Positions 12,031-23,478 of a DNA stretch of 64,000 bases are shown here, one piece after another. The position numbers were made by a program, and so were the translations under genes. A model generated the notes under the pieces. The model was not told the origin of the DNA. It did no database searches and saw nothing but the letters and a program-made list of their open reading frames with translations. This stretch comes from Emiliania huxleyi CCMP1516. Lineage: Eukaryota; Haptophyta; Isochrysidales; Noelaerhabdaceae. How positions within the stretch are numbered: position 1 is the first letter of the stretch; the number at the start of each line of letters is the position of its first letter. The stretch is taken from assembly GCF_000372725.1 (NCBI RefSeq), contig NW_005200784.1, forward strand, positions 515,835 to 579,834. Reading direction: 5' to 3'.

Positions 12031-15000
12031 CTAGAAGGGGAGAGGAGGTGCCGCGTAGTCTCGCAGCGCGTCGTCCGAACCGACGAGGTGAGTCCACGGC
12101 TCCCACGTCGGGTTCGGCACTTGACCCAGCGGACGAGGGACCGGGAACCACGCACCCGCGCCGTGAAGAGCCGCCGTCCCGGGCGGGGGGGAGAGGGGGA
12201 GGGGGGAGGGGAATCGCGGCGGCGGCGCGCGCACTCGAGCGTGCGGCCGGTCCCGCGGTGGCTCACATCTCCCTACATCTCCCCATATCTCCCCATATCT
12301 CGCGCACTCGAGCTTGCGGCCGGTCCCGCGGTGGCTCAGGATGGACTCGATCTCGTACGTCACGTCCATGCGCAGCTCCGGCTCTGAGCCGGGAGGGCCG
12401 TCCGCGACAGGCACCAGCGACACGACCACGCCGTCGCCCGACTCGTACGCGAGCGTGCCCCCCTCGTAGCTCATCCGGCGCAAGTCCGGCGCCTTCGCGT
12501 CCGCCGCCACCGCCGGGTACTCGTCCGCCACCGGCAACTCGAGCGCGGGCCCGGCCGACCACTCGCGCAAGTCGAGCGCCATCAGGTAGCTCGTGTCGCC
12601 AAACTCGGCCACTGTCCGCTCGTCCGCCTCCGCCCAATGCCGGTAGCCCGTCCACTCGCCCTCGCGGTTCTCCGCGTACCGCGCCCTCGCGCCCACGCGC
12701 CGGAAGCCGATCCGCTCGTAGAAGCCGACGGCGGCGAGCGTCGCCTGGCAGACGGCGAAGTGGTAGTGCCCCTCCGCCTTGAGCCGCTGCAGCGCGTAGC
12801 GGACGAGGGTGCCGCCGCCGCCGAGAGAGGCGAGGAGGCCGACCTCGGCGATGCGGGTCCACTGCACCCCGTCCTTTGTCGGGTCGCCGCGCCGCTCCTG
12901 CTGCGCGAGAGACGAAGTCAAGCCGAACTGTAGCCGAGCTGTAGCCGAGATACAGCCGAGATTGCGGCCGCTCCTGCTGCGCGAGCAGCGCCGTCAGCGA
13001 GCAGTCCTCGTCGAGCTGCCGCAGCCCCGCCGGCTCCGCCGCCTCGCCACGGCCCGCCTTGCCCGCCTTGCCCGCCTTCTTCTTGCCCTTTGGCATCGGC
13101 GGCGGCGGCTCGGCGCCGCCGGCGCGCTCCACGCCACGGATCGGCAAGTCGACCTCGCTCTCGCGGTCGCGCAGCAGCAGCGGCTTGCCGTCGAGAGGCG
13201 TGTCCGCCTACAGCGAGAATGGGCCGAGATGAGCCGAGTGGAGCCGACACGGCCACCAGCTTGCCGCTCGAGGCGCGAGTCCGCCTCCAGCCCGCCGCTG
13301 AACCGCGCGGCGTTGATGGCGAGCAAGTCGTCGAGCGGCAGCCGCGTGCGCGCGGCGACGGTGCGCGGCGTGTCCTTCCGGCTGCAGTCGGCGTCGAGGT
13401 CCGCGACGGCGGGGTCGGCGAGCTGGATGCGCGTGCCGTCGAGCAGCTTCGAGCGCGAATTGATGCCCGGGTAGAGGTCCTTGTTCAGGTTGACCAGCTC
13501 GGCCACGTCCACGCCGCGCGCCCTCGCGACCTGGACGTGTCTCGGACATGTCACGAGTGTGCTAGGCCGGCACGCCGCGCGCCCTCGCGACCTCCGCCAG
13601 CCCCTCGCCGCTGGTGGTGTGGCTCAGCGGGTCGACGCCGTACGGCTCGCCGCTGCGCAGCCGCGCGTTGGACAGCCGCGCCGAAGGCATGCCCGACTCG
13701 CGCGAGGACGAGTCCCACGCAAAGTCGGCGCTCCAGGTCGTGAAGCGCGTCAGCGTGACGAAGCCCTGCAGCTGGCCGCTGGCCGCGTGACGCACCTGCC
13801 ACCCCCACAGCGGGTCGTCCGTGTCGATCCGCTGCGCGATGTACGCCACCGGCATCGGCGCCTACGGCTCGCACGGCGCCTCTTTCCCCAGCCGCGAAGG
13901 GGCGGGCAACGCCCTCGACGAAGCGCCGGGCGAGGCAGCAGCGCGAGCGCATCCGCGTGACGGCGCGTCGCCTCGTCGCCGATGGCCATCAGCTCGCCGA
14001 GGGCGAGGAACCTACGGACGGGGGTCCGGGAACCGCCTCCCGGCCATCTCCCCCGCCGCGGTCGACGCTCCGAGAAGGCTCGGGGAACCACTCGACGCGG
14101 TCGTGCGGCGCGACAAGCAGCGACCCCTCCAGCCCGCGGGCCGCAGCCTCGACGCGCCGCGCATCGTACCGCGCGGCCGCAGGGACGCGCTCCGCCGCGG
14201 CCGCCCAGAAGGCTCGCGTGTCGGGGAGATGCAGCGTGGTGGCGGCGGGTAAGGCGGCGGCGGAGGCGGAGGCGGAGGCGGAGGCGGAGGAGGAGGAGGC
14301 GGCGGGGTGCGGCCCCGCGCGCCCCTTCTTGGCGCGCGGCTTGTCTCTGCGCGGGTCGCTGCGGCGGGGCTTGGGCGCGTCGGAGGCGGGCCTACAAGGG
14401 ATGCCCCGCGAGAGGCTTCGGGGAGGGAGGACAGAGACGGCCGGCTTGGCCGGTGAGAGGCGGGGCCGGCGCGCGGCGGCGGCGGCGGCGGCGGCCTCTC
14501 CCGACTTGCGGAACTTTTCCCACCGCGCCTGCAGCTCCGGCCAGAGCTCGTGCTTCCACTTGCACGAGCGGCCTGTGCACACGCATGCGCGTGAACCGAC
14601 GGTCACCACAGCTCGCGCCTCCGCCCGCACGAGGCCGCCTTTGTGGCAGCGTCCCTGCTGGTATCGCTTGCAGAGCCCTGCGCGAGCAACGAGAGGCGAG
14701 ACGCGTGGGCTTGGGGCGTGTGCGGCGGGGCGGTGGGAGGTGCGAGCGCGGGCTCGATGCCGTCGAGGGGGTGGATGTGCGGCGGGTGCGGGAGGCGCAA
14801 GGAGTCCCGCCTCTCGGAAGTGTCTCTGCACCGGCGGGCAGGTTCTCGGAAGTGTCTCGGAAGTGTCTCTACCGGCTGGCAGATTCGCGAGCTCCGCATC
14901 GGTCGGAGGTGGAGGCCGGTCAGGCCTGCTGCGAGGGGGGGGAGGGCGGCGAGGTGAGGGAGGCGCGAGTGTGGTCGGGAGAGGAGCCGCCGGGGCGGGG

Positions 15001-15581
15001 GGGCGGGAGGAGGCAGGAGCGGGTGAGGCGGGGGGGGGGCGGGGCGGGGGCCGGGGGGGGGGGGGGGCTGCAGCAAACCTGCCGGGCCTGCTCGCTGGCA
15101 TCAGCGGCCTCGGCGCCGGCTTGGCAGCCTCTCGGAGGGCGGTCAGCTTGCGCTGGACGGTGGCGGCGTCCCAGCCCTTCTCGAGCGCGCGGCCGGCGCG
15201 CCGCCAGTCCTTGCCCTCCTCGAGCCACGTGAACCAGTCCGTCCACTCGTCGTGCTGCGCACCACTCGTCACGCGGATCAGCGCCGAGAACCAGCCGTCG
15301 GCGAGCACCGAGGCGACGGTGGCGGTGATCCAGCGCGCGATGCGGTCGCCGTCGCGCAGCACCTCCACCTCGATCCGCTCGCCCTCGCGCGGCCACACCC
15401 AGTCGGACGGCGGCGGCACCGCCTCGCGCGCGCTCGACGCTGCGGCGGGCGGCCTCTCCGCCAGAGGCTGCGACGGGAGCGGCGGCTGGTTGAAGTCACC
15501 GATCTCGACTAGAGCGCGCGGGACCTTGCGCGGCGCCTCCGAAGGCGCCGCGGGCTCAGGCCGTCGCTTCGTGCGGCTCAT
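12031..15581 (-). CDS. Tudor-like / CCCH zinc finger / LysM / GNAT acetyltransferase multidomain protein
   Basis: Starts ATG 15581. Order: basic Pro-rich N-terminus; a Tudor/chromo-like block (IEVEVLRDGDRIARWI, DGWFSALIRV, WTDWFTWLEEGKDWRR); a proline-rich intron; then LCKRYQQGRCHKG|RSCKWKHEL. The last becomes a canonical CX7CX5CX3H zinc finger after removing the GC-AG intron 14638-14573. Then a linker, intron 14088-14012, and an exon at 13861 with AYIAQRIDTDDPLWGWQVRH. LysM 1 (VARARGVDVAELVNLNKD) follows intron 13591-13531; LysM 2 (TPRTVAARTRLPLDDLLAIN) is followed by intron 13284-13208. A Lys-rich segment follows. A final intron near 12983-12905 precedes the GNAT acetyl-CoA part (LLASLGGGGTLVRYALQRLK, AVGFYERIGFRRVG). 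The last exon(s) and the stop at 12031 are uncertain because of a 38-bp duplication at 12228-12338. A chromatin or RNA-linked acetyltransferase is an inference. The join at 13950-13862 has alternative donors. Confidence 0.65.
12228..12338. repeat. 38-bp direct repeat with 35-bp GAGATAT spacer
   Basis: Copies at 12228-12265 and 12301-12338 differ at one position and are separated by iterated ATCTCCCCAT. This has the same form as the direct-repeat-flanked introns elsewhere in the window, so it may be a 73-nt intron of the GNAT gene. I could not fix a junction with canonical ends. Confidence 0.85.
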
Positions 15582-15825
15582 GACGATCTAGACGCTACTC
15601 AAAACGTGATGAAGCAAAAAAAAAGAGAGGGCGCCGGGTTTGTAAACGAAGGCGCTCTCAAAAAAAACCGACCGTGAGCTAATCGCACTCGTGCTCCAAG
15701 TGCACGCCGACACCCCGCCGCCCGCCCCCCCCTCGCATTGCTCCGCTTGCATTTATCCGATTATCCCGAGCTGGCCAGGCAGGGAGACCCGCTCGGCAGG
15801 GTGCACCTACCTTTGCTGCGCATAC

Positions 15826-16683
15826 ATGGGCTGTGCGCAGAGCACCGAGGGCGTGTCGCCGGCCGTCTCGCTCGCCCAGACGTATGAGCGGCTCGCCCTC
15901 GACGGCTGGACCGATGAGGACCTGACTGCGTTCATCGGCGCAGTCTCCGCGCAAGGCAAGCTTCCAGAGTACGACCAGATATTGGCCGCAGCCAAGCACC
16001 CCTCGCTGCCAGAGGAGGACCACACGGGCGCCGCCTTCTTCGACGCTCTCGCCTGGTACACCGACAAGACCGTCATCCGCCGTCTGGACGGGCAGCTCAC
16101 GCTCGCAGATGTTGACGCGGCGGTCGACCTGTGGGCGAGGCAGTACGCGGACGCTGCGACCCAGGGCGGTGACGCCACTGGCCGGCGGCAAAAATGGAAG
16201 CTGCTCCAGAAGCTCAAGCTGATCGAGCGCGAGATCAAGGGCCGCGCCGCCGCCGGGCAAGGCTCCTTCTACCCCTATTCGCCGCACGAGCTGAATCAGG
16301 TGGACGCGTCGAAGCCGTGGAATGAGGCGAACACCATCGACACGGCCGAGGAGTTTGAGGCGCGCGTCATCGCGGGATCGTACGCTCAGCCCGTGCTCGT
16401 GAAATACGGGCTTCCGTACTGCGCGCACTGCCTGCTGCTTGAGCACCTCGGGTCGGTGCCAGCCGCCGCAGAAAAGTACAGAGGAAAGGTGGACGTGGTG
16501 AAGCTTTGGTGGGATCCGCACGATCCCGCGAAGGCCGACATCACCGCCGTCGCGAGGGCGCAAGGCGTCACGAGCAGCCCGTTCTTTATGGTGTACAGCG
16601 CGGGGAAGGTGGTGGCCCAAGGCTACGCCTTCCCTGACGAGAATGGGGACGGCCTCGAGGACTTGCTCGCGGGGGTGGTGTGA
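15826..16683 (+). CDS. Thioredoxin-fold protein with possible N-myristoylation
   Basis: One exon, 285 residues. It begins MGCAQST, a fitting N-myristoylation/palmitoylation signal, so the protein may be membrane-attached. Residues about 10-150 are helical and of unknown family. Residues about 165-285 look thioredoxin-like: VLVKYGLPYCAHCLLLEHLG places a C199-x-x-C202 pair at the usual position, and VTSSPFFMVYSAGKVVAQG fits the cis-Pro strand region (here Ser-Pro-Phe). A DENGDGLEDLL tail could bind Ca but is short. The in-frame ATG at 15826 is preferred over upstream sequence, which is poorly coding. Redox partner unknown. Confidence 0.75.
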   Translation: MGCAQSTEGVSPAVSLAQTYERLALDGWTDEDLTAFIGAVSAQGKLPEYDQILAAAKHPSLPEEDHTGAAFFDALAWYTDKTVIRRLDGQLTLADVDAAVDLWARQYADAATQGGDATGRRQKWKLLQKLKLIEREIKGRAAAGQGSFYPYSPHELNQVDASKPWNEANTIDTAEEFEARVIAGSYAQPVLVKYGLPYCAHCLLLEHLGSVPAAAEKYRGKVDVVKLWWDPHDPAKADITAVARAQGVTSSPFFMVYSAGKVVAQGYAFPDENGDGLEDLLAGVV

Positions 16684-17377
16684 TCTAGGGTGTGATCGGA
16701 ATCTTGTGGTTGTGCCTTTTCTTCATGTGTCCTCACGGTCACGCACAGTCTTTCACGTGCCTAAAGCGCCGTATTCGCCACCTGCGAAGGTAAGGTAAGG
16801 CGTGTACTCGAGTAAGGTAATCTTCTCCACACACACGAGGTGGTGGGGCAAGGGGGGGCGACGACCCTCGCGTCTCCACGACCACGTCTAGAGACGACAG
16901 GAGAGATTTTTAGAAGCCAACAAGAAATGTGTCACACAGAGCACCACGGATTAAAAGTGCAAGGCCCGGTGCGCGTGGGTGAGGTGTGTGTGTGTGTGTG
17001 TAGGTAGGAGAGAGGAAAGGTGAAGAACAGCCAGGCTCGGACTGGACACCAACGCGGTATGGGTGGACGCTGGACAGATGATGACGACACGCACGAGCGA
17101 CACACAGACACAAACAGGCTCACAGGACACACAGCCATCTGGCTGCCACACACCCTGAGTCGGCGTACACATAACTCAGGGCCACATCCTCCCTCGCTCC
17201 CTGTCGCCCCCCCCAGCACTCCACGGTGCCAAGGGCACAAACAAGGGCACAACTCAAACAACAGACGACAGGAAGTGAAATGTGAGGCTAGAGCAGCTTG
17301 CTCCACCTCTATGTGTGTGTGTGTGTGTGTGCGCGCGCGCGGGTTATGCAGCAATTCTCTTTGGTCTCCGCCGCTTC
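16684..17377. other. Intergenic, microsatellites and a dispersed 3' motif
   Basis: Contains AAGGTAAGG iterations at 16790-16825, TG repeats at 16985-17002 and 17312-17332, and a short motif GAGAGATTTTTAGAAGCCAA at 16901-16920 that recurs at 24396 and 46417. No gene seen. Confidence 0.6.
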
Positions 17378-20056
17378 ATGCAACACCAGCGCGCATTGCC
17401 AGGCCCAGAGTGGCCGCCGGGCACCGTCTCCGCCGCCACGCTACCACTGCCCGCCGCATGTGGCAAGCACACCGCGCTGCGCTGCCATGTCGCTGGAGAG
17501 GTGGTGGCTGCCTCGTCAAAGTCCAAGCGGCTGCTCTTCTTCTCGGTCCGCGAGGCACCCGACGAGAACGGCGGTGGCGGCGGCGTCAACGGCGGCGGCG
17601 GTGGCGGTGGCGGCGAGAGTTACGGCACGAGCGGTGGCGCGAATGGCGGTGCGGCGGCGCCCGCACCTTGGATGTGCCTCGCAAAGGCCGCGGACGGCTT
17701 CCTGTCGGCCGAGCAGATTGCGGAGCTGGCTGCGCGGCTGCAGCGCGGCACCACCATCTGCCTGCTCGCCTACCCCGAGCTGGCGGCGGCGGCGGGAGGA
17801 GAGGCGGCGACCGCCGTAGCCGGCGATGCAGCCGTGGCGCGAAGGGCTTCCGACGGCCGCGAGATCTGGCGAGGCCGGTCTCGGCTGTGACGTCAAAGGC
17901 GCACGTCCGTCACGGCCGCACTCTGCGCGCAGGTTGCACGTCGTCTCTTACTACGTCGGGAAGGCGCACGGGGCCGTGCTGCAAGAGCCTCTCTCCTCCG
18001 CCTGCTCTCTACTGCCGCCGCCCGCAGCAGCTCCGGGCTGCGGCGCAGGCGAGGAGAGAGGCGGGGGAGGAGGCGACAACGGCGGCGATAGTGGCGGCGG
18101 TGGCGACGGCGGAGGTGGCGGAGGCGGCGGAGGCGGCGGCGGCGAGGGCGGCCGCCGTGCGCAGAAGAAGCTGACGGGCGAGGGCCCGGCCCGCGTGCGG
18201 CCAAAGAACGGCGCGCGACACCAGGTGCTTCACCGCTGCTGCACCTCGGCTGCACCTCGGCTGCACCTCGGCTGCACCTCGGCTGCACCTCACACAGTCG
18301 GAGTGCGGGCGCCAGGTGTTTGTCGGCTGGCTCGTGCGCACTTTTGGGCAGGAGCGGCTGCAGGCGCGGGGTGATGGGTGGGGCTGGGTGGGGAGGGAGG
18401 GGTGGGGAGGGAGGGGTGGGGAGGGAGGGGCGGGAGGATCGACGTGGCGGGCCCCTGTGCTCATCCGCTCCTCTCGGCTCCTCTCGCTTACAGGCGGGAG
18501 GTGTGTTGGACGTGGCGGGCGGCGCCGGCTGCACCGCTTTCGAGCTCACCTTCAGCCGCTCGATCCCGACCACCGTGGTGGACCCGCGGCCAATCAAGGC
18601 GAGAGGCGGCCGAGGGGCGGCCGAGATGCAGCGCAGTCTGACGCAGCCGAGACGTACAGCCCACGAGATGCAGCGCGAGATGCAGCGCGAGAAGCAGCCG
18701 AGCAGCCGCGGCCGACCTATCGACCGCAGGCGAACGCGCGGCAGCGGCGCGCGCTTCGATGCCGCCGCCGCTACCACGAGTCGCTCGAGCAGCTGCACAC
18801 CGCCGCCACTGAGGACGGTGGCGCGTCGGAGGCGCTTGAGGCAGAGGCGGCGGCGGCAGAGGCGGCGGCGGCTGAGGCGGCGGCGGGGACGGCGGCGGCG
18901 GCGGGGACGGCGGCGGCGGCGGGGGCGGCAGAGCTTGCGCCATCGCCGGATGGGGCAGCGGGTTCGCCGGCGGCAGCGGTGGGGTGCACGGTGGCGGGCG
19001 GGATCGTCGCCGCCGCCCGCGCAGCGCCCACATTGGCCGCCGCGCTGTTGCTCGCGGGCGGCGTTGCCGCGGCTGCTGCGAGGACGGTCGTGGGCGGCGG
19101 CGGCGGCGGCGGAGATGGCTGCGGCAGGGGCGGCGGTGGCGAAGCCGACGCTGGTAGCGGCGGCGGTGGCGGTGGTGGCGGGATCGGCGGCGGCGACGAT
19201 GTGGGTAGCAGTAGCGGTGGTAGCGGTCACTCCGGCGGCGGCGGGAGCGGCGGCGGCGGCGGCGACGGGTGGGAGGGTTCGGCGGCAGCGGCGCTGGAGG
19301 CGCTGGCGGAGGCTGAGGGGATGGCGGGGCGGGCGATGCTGCCACGGCACCGAGCCCCCGTGCGCGTCGCCGCACAGCTCTCTGCCTACGCGCGCTGACA
19401 CGTCCTCCACGCGTCGCCGCAGGCAGCATCTCCGGCTCTTTGACGAAACTTGCACAACGAGCTGGTTGGCGCCGCTCTGGCGGCGCGCGTCGGTCGTGAT
19501 CGGCGCCCGCAGAGAGCTGAGATCCCGCCGAGATGAGTCCGAGATGCATCGGAGACGTATCGGGCGGCGCCTCTATCGTGGCTGGCACCCGCCCCACCCG
19601 CCCGGCTGGCACCACTCGTGGACGCGTCCCCGACACGTCCCCTCGACACCGTCCGCAGGCATGCACCCCGACGAGGCGACCGAGCCGATCGTGGACGCGG
19701 CGCTCGCCGACGGCAAGCCCTTCGCCATTCTGCCCTGCTGCGTCTTTCCAAAGGCCGCCCGCCCGGACACGACCCCTCCCACACGTCCCCCTCGACGAAT
19801 GCCCTGACGCAAGTCCCGCCTTCCCGCACCCCTTCGCGTGTCCCTGACGCGTCCCCTGCCGCCCCCTCTCCAACAGGCCAACCCGCACCGGAGGACGGCG
19901 GTCGGGCTGCCCGTCATCTCGTACGAGCAGTACCTCGACTACCTGCAGGCCAAGCACCCCGCCATCCGGCGCGCGCGCCTGGCAAAGTTTGAGGGGCGCA
20001 ACGTGGTGCTCTGGTACGACCCTCTCGTGCCTTACTGCGAGCCGTGCGAGGAGTGA
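17378..20056 (+). CDS. OB-like domain plus SAM-dependent methyltransferase
   Basis: Eight exons: 17378-17868, 17933-18224, 18316-18363, 18494-18598, 18730-19361 (3' end tentative), 19423-19502, 19659-19753 and 19877-20056. They sum to 641 codons in one frame. The N-terminus (RCHVAGEVVAASSKSKRLLFFSVRE) resembles the OB-fold strand pattern of nucleic-acid binding proteins. Exons 3-4 give HQVFVGWLVRTFGQERLQ then GGVLDVAGGAGCTAFEL, a Rossmann methyltransferase motif I, followed by TVVDPRPIKA. The C-terminal part has MHPDEATEPIVDAALADGKP, FAILPCCVFPK and SYEQYLDYLQAKHP. A poly-Ala/poly-Gly insert fills much of exon 5. Most introns are GC-AG with the donor sequence repeated at the downstream exon start. 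The substrate is unknown. The exon 5 end and the start ATG are the least certain points. Confidence 0.75.
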
Positions 20057-20213
20057 GATCTGAAAACCACGGTGAAAAAGCGGCCGCTTTTGTATGACGT
20101 GTTTAAGAAGCGGAGAGAGCAACTCTCTCGAGTACACCGCGGTGCGTGTGCACATCCTCCGACCTCCCGCCCACAGAGCTCGCTTCTGACTCGGCACACT
20201 TCAGGGGGCAATC

Positions 20214-22487
20214 TCAAGAACCGAGCAACCTGCCTCCTCCCCCCTCCTCATCCTCCCCCTCCCCGCCAAAGAGGCCCCACTCCACAACCTCGAGCGTCGC
20301 GACTAGCTCCGCCAGCGGCGGCGCCTCAGCCCCACCCGCCGCGACACGGCCATGCAGCGAAAACACGACGTCCGTGTCGCAGCCTGGCAACCTCACGACG
20401 ACCACCTCCGCATCGCATGCGCCAAAAACGGCTGCGGTGGCGCTCACCCCTGCGCCGCCCTCCGTTCGCACCTTGTCAGGCAGGACGGTGGCCTCGCCCG
20501 CCAGCGGCGGGAGCGCGTCCGCCTGCGGGGACATGCCGTGGGCGTGTCATGGAACGTGCCATGGACACGAGCCGTCACGCGAGCGCAAGCGCGTCCGCCT
20601 CTGCGTCGCGCTCGTCCCTCCGGAGAATCTCGAGGAGGTGGAAGTGGGGGAGCGCTGCGACCTCCTCCACCTCCGCAGCGAGCTCCAGGATATCGATGAA
20701 CAGGGCGACCTACTCAAACACGACTCGAGGTGGGACGCTGCGCACACGGATTGCTCGAAGATGCCCACGATGGTCGCCGGCTGCCGCGCCGCCTCCGGCC
20801 GCTCGCCCGCCTCGCCGCGGGGCGCCACAAAGATCTCCTGGTTGTCGGGCACCTGTTCACGGATGCGTGAGCCTGAAGAGACGCAAGCCTCGCGCGAGAG
20901 GAGCCCCTCGACTGTCTTGCCGCGCCGGCCGCCGCACAATGTCCATGAAGGCCTCAGTGTCGAGCCAACCCTCGGGCACGGCGAGGCGCATCGCGCCGCC
21001 AAACAAGTCACGCGGCACCAAGCGGCGGGGCGGCGCAGCCTCACCGATGCTCAGCCCCTCTCCCGCCAGCTCCTCCGCCAGCGCGGCGACGTCCGGTCCG
21101 CCGCTCGAGCCGCTCACCAGCGGGGACCTCGGTGGCGAGGGTGCCGGCGACCGCGACGGCGGCGACCGCGGCGGCGGCGGCGAAGGCGGCGGCGAAAGCG
21201 GCGGCGACGACGGCGGGGGCGACACGTGCGCGCGACGCGGCTGCGCACGGGCGATCTGGTCCGCCGCCTCGCCCGCCGCCCACCGCCCCGCCTCCCCCGC
21301 CGCCTCGCCGAGCCGCAGCGACAGCCACCCTCCGCCCGGCGCGACGAAGAAGTTGTGTAGCTCCTTGAGCAAGCTGCGAGGCAGGTGGGCGGCGGGGTGT
21401 GTGCCCTGCAGCAGCGCCACGACGGCACGCACCTCCTCCTTGCTCGCGCACCGCCGACCGCCCATCGGAGGGGCGGGTCGCCTTAGCCTGGCACACCCCG
21501 GCTCGAAGAGAGCGAGCAGCGCCGCCGCAGCGACAGCCACGGAGCGGTCGTCGCCGCGCTCGCAGCAGATGAGCACGCGCCGGCCCTGAGTGAGGTGGGA
21601 GTGGACATACTGCAGCGAGCGAGGCAGCACCTCCCTCTGCCACCAGTCCTTGCTCGGCTGCGCGCGCTTGCTCTTCCCCGCCCCTTCGTCCGCAACGGGC
21701 ACGTGCAAGTACGGCAGCGAGGGTGGTGGCGGAGGCGGCGGAGGCGGGACCGGCGGTGGTGGCGGAGAGAGTGGCGATTGGGGGATGGTCGGTGGCGGCG
21801 GCGAGTGCGGCGACGAAGACGGAGCCGGGCAGCCGATGCCGATGCCGAGGGCCGCCAGCGTCTGTTGGGCCTGACGCTCCATGCGGCGAGTGTAGCCAGC
21901 GTCGCCAGCGTCCTCCGCCTCCGCGCTGCGCCGGCGGCCGACGTGGAGAGCCGCCGGCGCCGGCTCAGCGCTAGCGGCGCGCGAGGAGGGAGCGGTCGCC
22001 GCCGCGACGGAGGAGGCCTCGCTGCCTCGCCTCGCCTCCCTCTCGCCGCCTCGCGGCTCACCTGCGGGGAGAACCTCGCCGTCGCCTCGCACCGGCGCCG
22101 CCGGATTCAGCGCAGCGCCGACGTCGAGGACGGCGTCGGCGAGGCCACCCAGCACCTCCGGCGCGGCGGCGGCGGCGCGGCTCGCGAGGAGGAGCCCGCT
22201 CTGCCAGAGGGCGGTCGGGGGTGGGGGCGGCTCGTCTGGCGCCTCCTCCTGCTCCCTAGCCAACAGCGAAGAGAGCAACTCCTCTGCGGCGGCGTGGTCC
22301 CGAGCTGCGCACGCGGCCAGCTCGCCCCGCCACCGCCACCACTGCTCCGACCGCAGCCCGCGCGCCCAGTTCTCCTCGTCGTCCGCGGCGCCTTGCACGT
22401 ACGTGTACGAGGACCGCTCTCTCGCCTGCTGAGGCGAGCAAGCCTCCGACGCGCACACGCAATGCACCCACGCGAACCTCCGCCCCT

Positions 22488-22527
<40 letters not shown>

Positions 22528-23478
22528 GTACGCAGCGACCGCCCCCTCCGTCGCGGCGGCGGCGACGGCGCAGCCCCCGTCCGGAGGAGGGGGCGGACAG
22601 AGCCAGCCCGGCCGCAGCGGCGCGTCCAGCGCGCGCGCGAAGCCGGCGAGGACGGCCGCCATCGCCGGACGCCGTAGCGCCGCCACCCACCCGCCGATCC
22701 GCGCCTCGATCTGCGACGCCTCGGACGGAGGCACCTGCGGACGCGTCGTGGACGCGTCACAGCAGGCGAAGGGAGGTGTCTTGCAGATGTCCGAGAGGCG
22801 TCTCGCAGGTGCGTGTGTGTCGCTCACCCACGGCGGCAGGTGCAGGTCCGTGTCCCAGTCCGCGCGGCGGTCGGCGGACAGCTCTGCGCAGGCGCGGTTC
22901 ACGACGCAGCACCAGATCGGCACCGTCTTGCTCAGGCTGTCGGGGAACCGCTTCCCGCTCCGCGTCGAGTCGACGACCATCGCGCCGCCGTGCGCAGAGG
23001 CGGCAAGAGCGACCTGCGAGGTGAGGTGCGGCGGTGGCGAAGGGTGGCGGTGGCAAAGGGTGGCGCTGTGGCGAGATTTCCGCGGGCGTGAGCGGTCAGA
23101 GGCGGCAGGGACGGTGGTGGAGGGAGCCGCGAGGCGAGGTGGCGGCGGTGAGGTGGCGAGGTGGCAGCGTGGTGGCGGGTGAGCCAGCAGTTGACGATCC
23201 ACCTGCATGTTGATGCGGGAGAGCGAGAAGGCCCAGCCGCCAGCGTGCCCGTCGGTGGACTTGAAGTAGCAATTGCCTGCCGACAACGCTTGATCGACGT
23301 ACCACACGCCGCAGCGCAGGTTGGCGAGCAGCGCAGGCTTGCCGAGCGCCGCGTGGGCGCCGGCGACGAAATTGGCGTCGTGGTCGATGGAGCGGAGGTG
23401 GGCAATGCGGTCGGCCCGCCGCTCCTTGTGGAGCGTGCGCAGCACGCGGGAGATCGACAGCGTGGCGTCGTCGAACAT
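20214..23478 (-). CDS. RIT1-MOG1: Initiator-tRNA ribosyltransferase (Rit1-like) fused to Mog1 Ran-binding domain
   Basis: Exons on the minus strand: 23478-23203, 23013-22828, 22734-20938, 20852-20748, 20709-20599 and 20522-20214; all phase 0, 927 residues. Residues 1-155 match the Rit1 N-terminal domain (NCYFKSTDGHAGGWAFSLSR, VVDSTRSGKRFPDSLSK, PIWCCVVNRA). The C-terminal Rit1 phosphatase-like fold shows LICCERGDDRSVAVA at about residue 550 and KELHNFF. Rit1 marks initiator tRNA-Met at A64 with a ribosyl phosphate so it is not used in elongation. After a Ser/Pro-rich linker, LFGGAMRLAVPEGWLD (about residue 729) and VPDNQEIFVAP are Mog1 signatures; Mog1 binds Ran GTPase. No stop or usable start separates the two. 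Short intron 20747-20710 (38 nt) is the weakest junction; an upstream donor is possible. Confidence 0.8.

Noticed and set aside
12900-12990. Precise junction of the intron between the Lys-rich segment and GNAT half
   Set aside because: The 19-bp direct repeat (GCCGCTCCTGCTGCGCGAG on the plus strand) proves an intron-like insertion of about 76 nt, but no register gives GC/GT...AG at equivalent positions; only a shifted GC donor at CTC|GCGCAG works, so no exact boundary is claimed.
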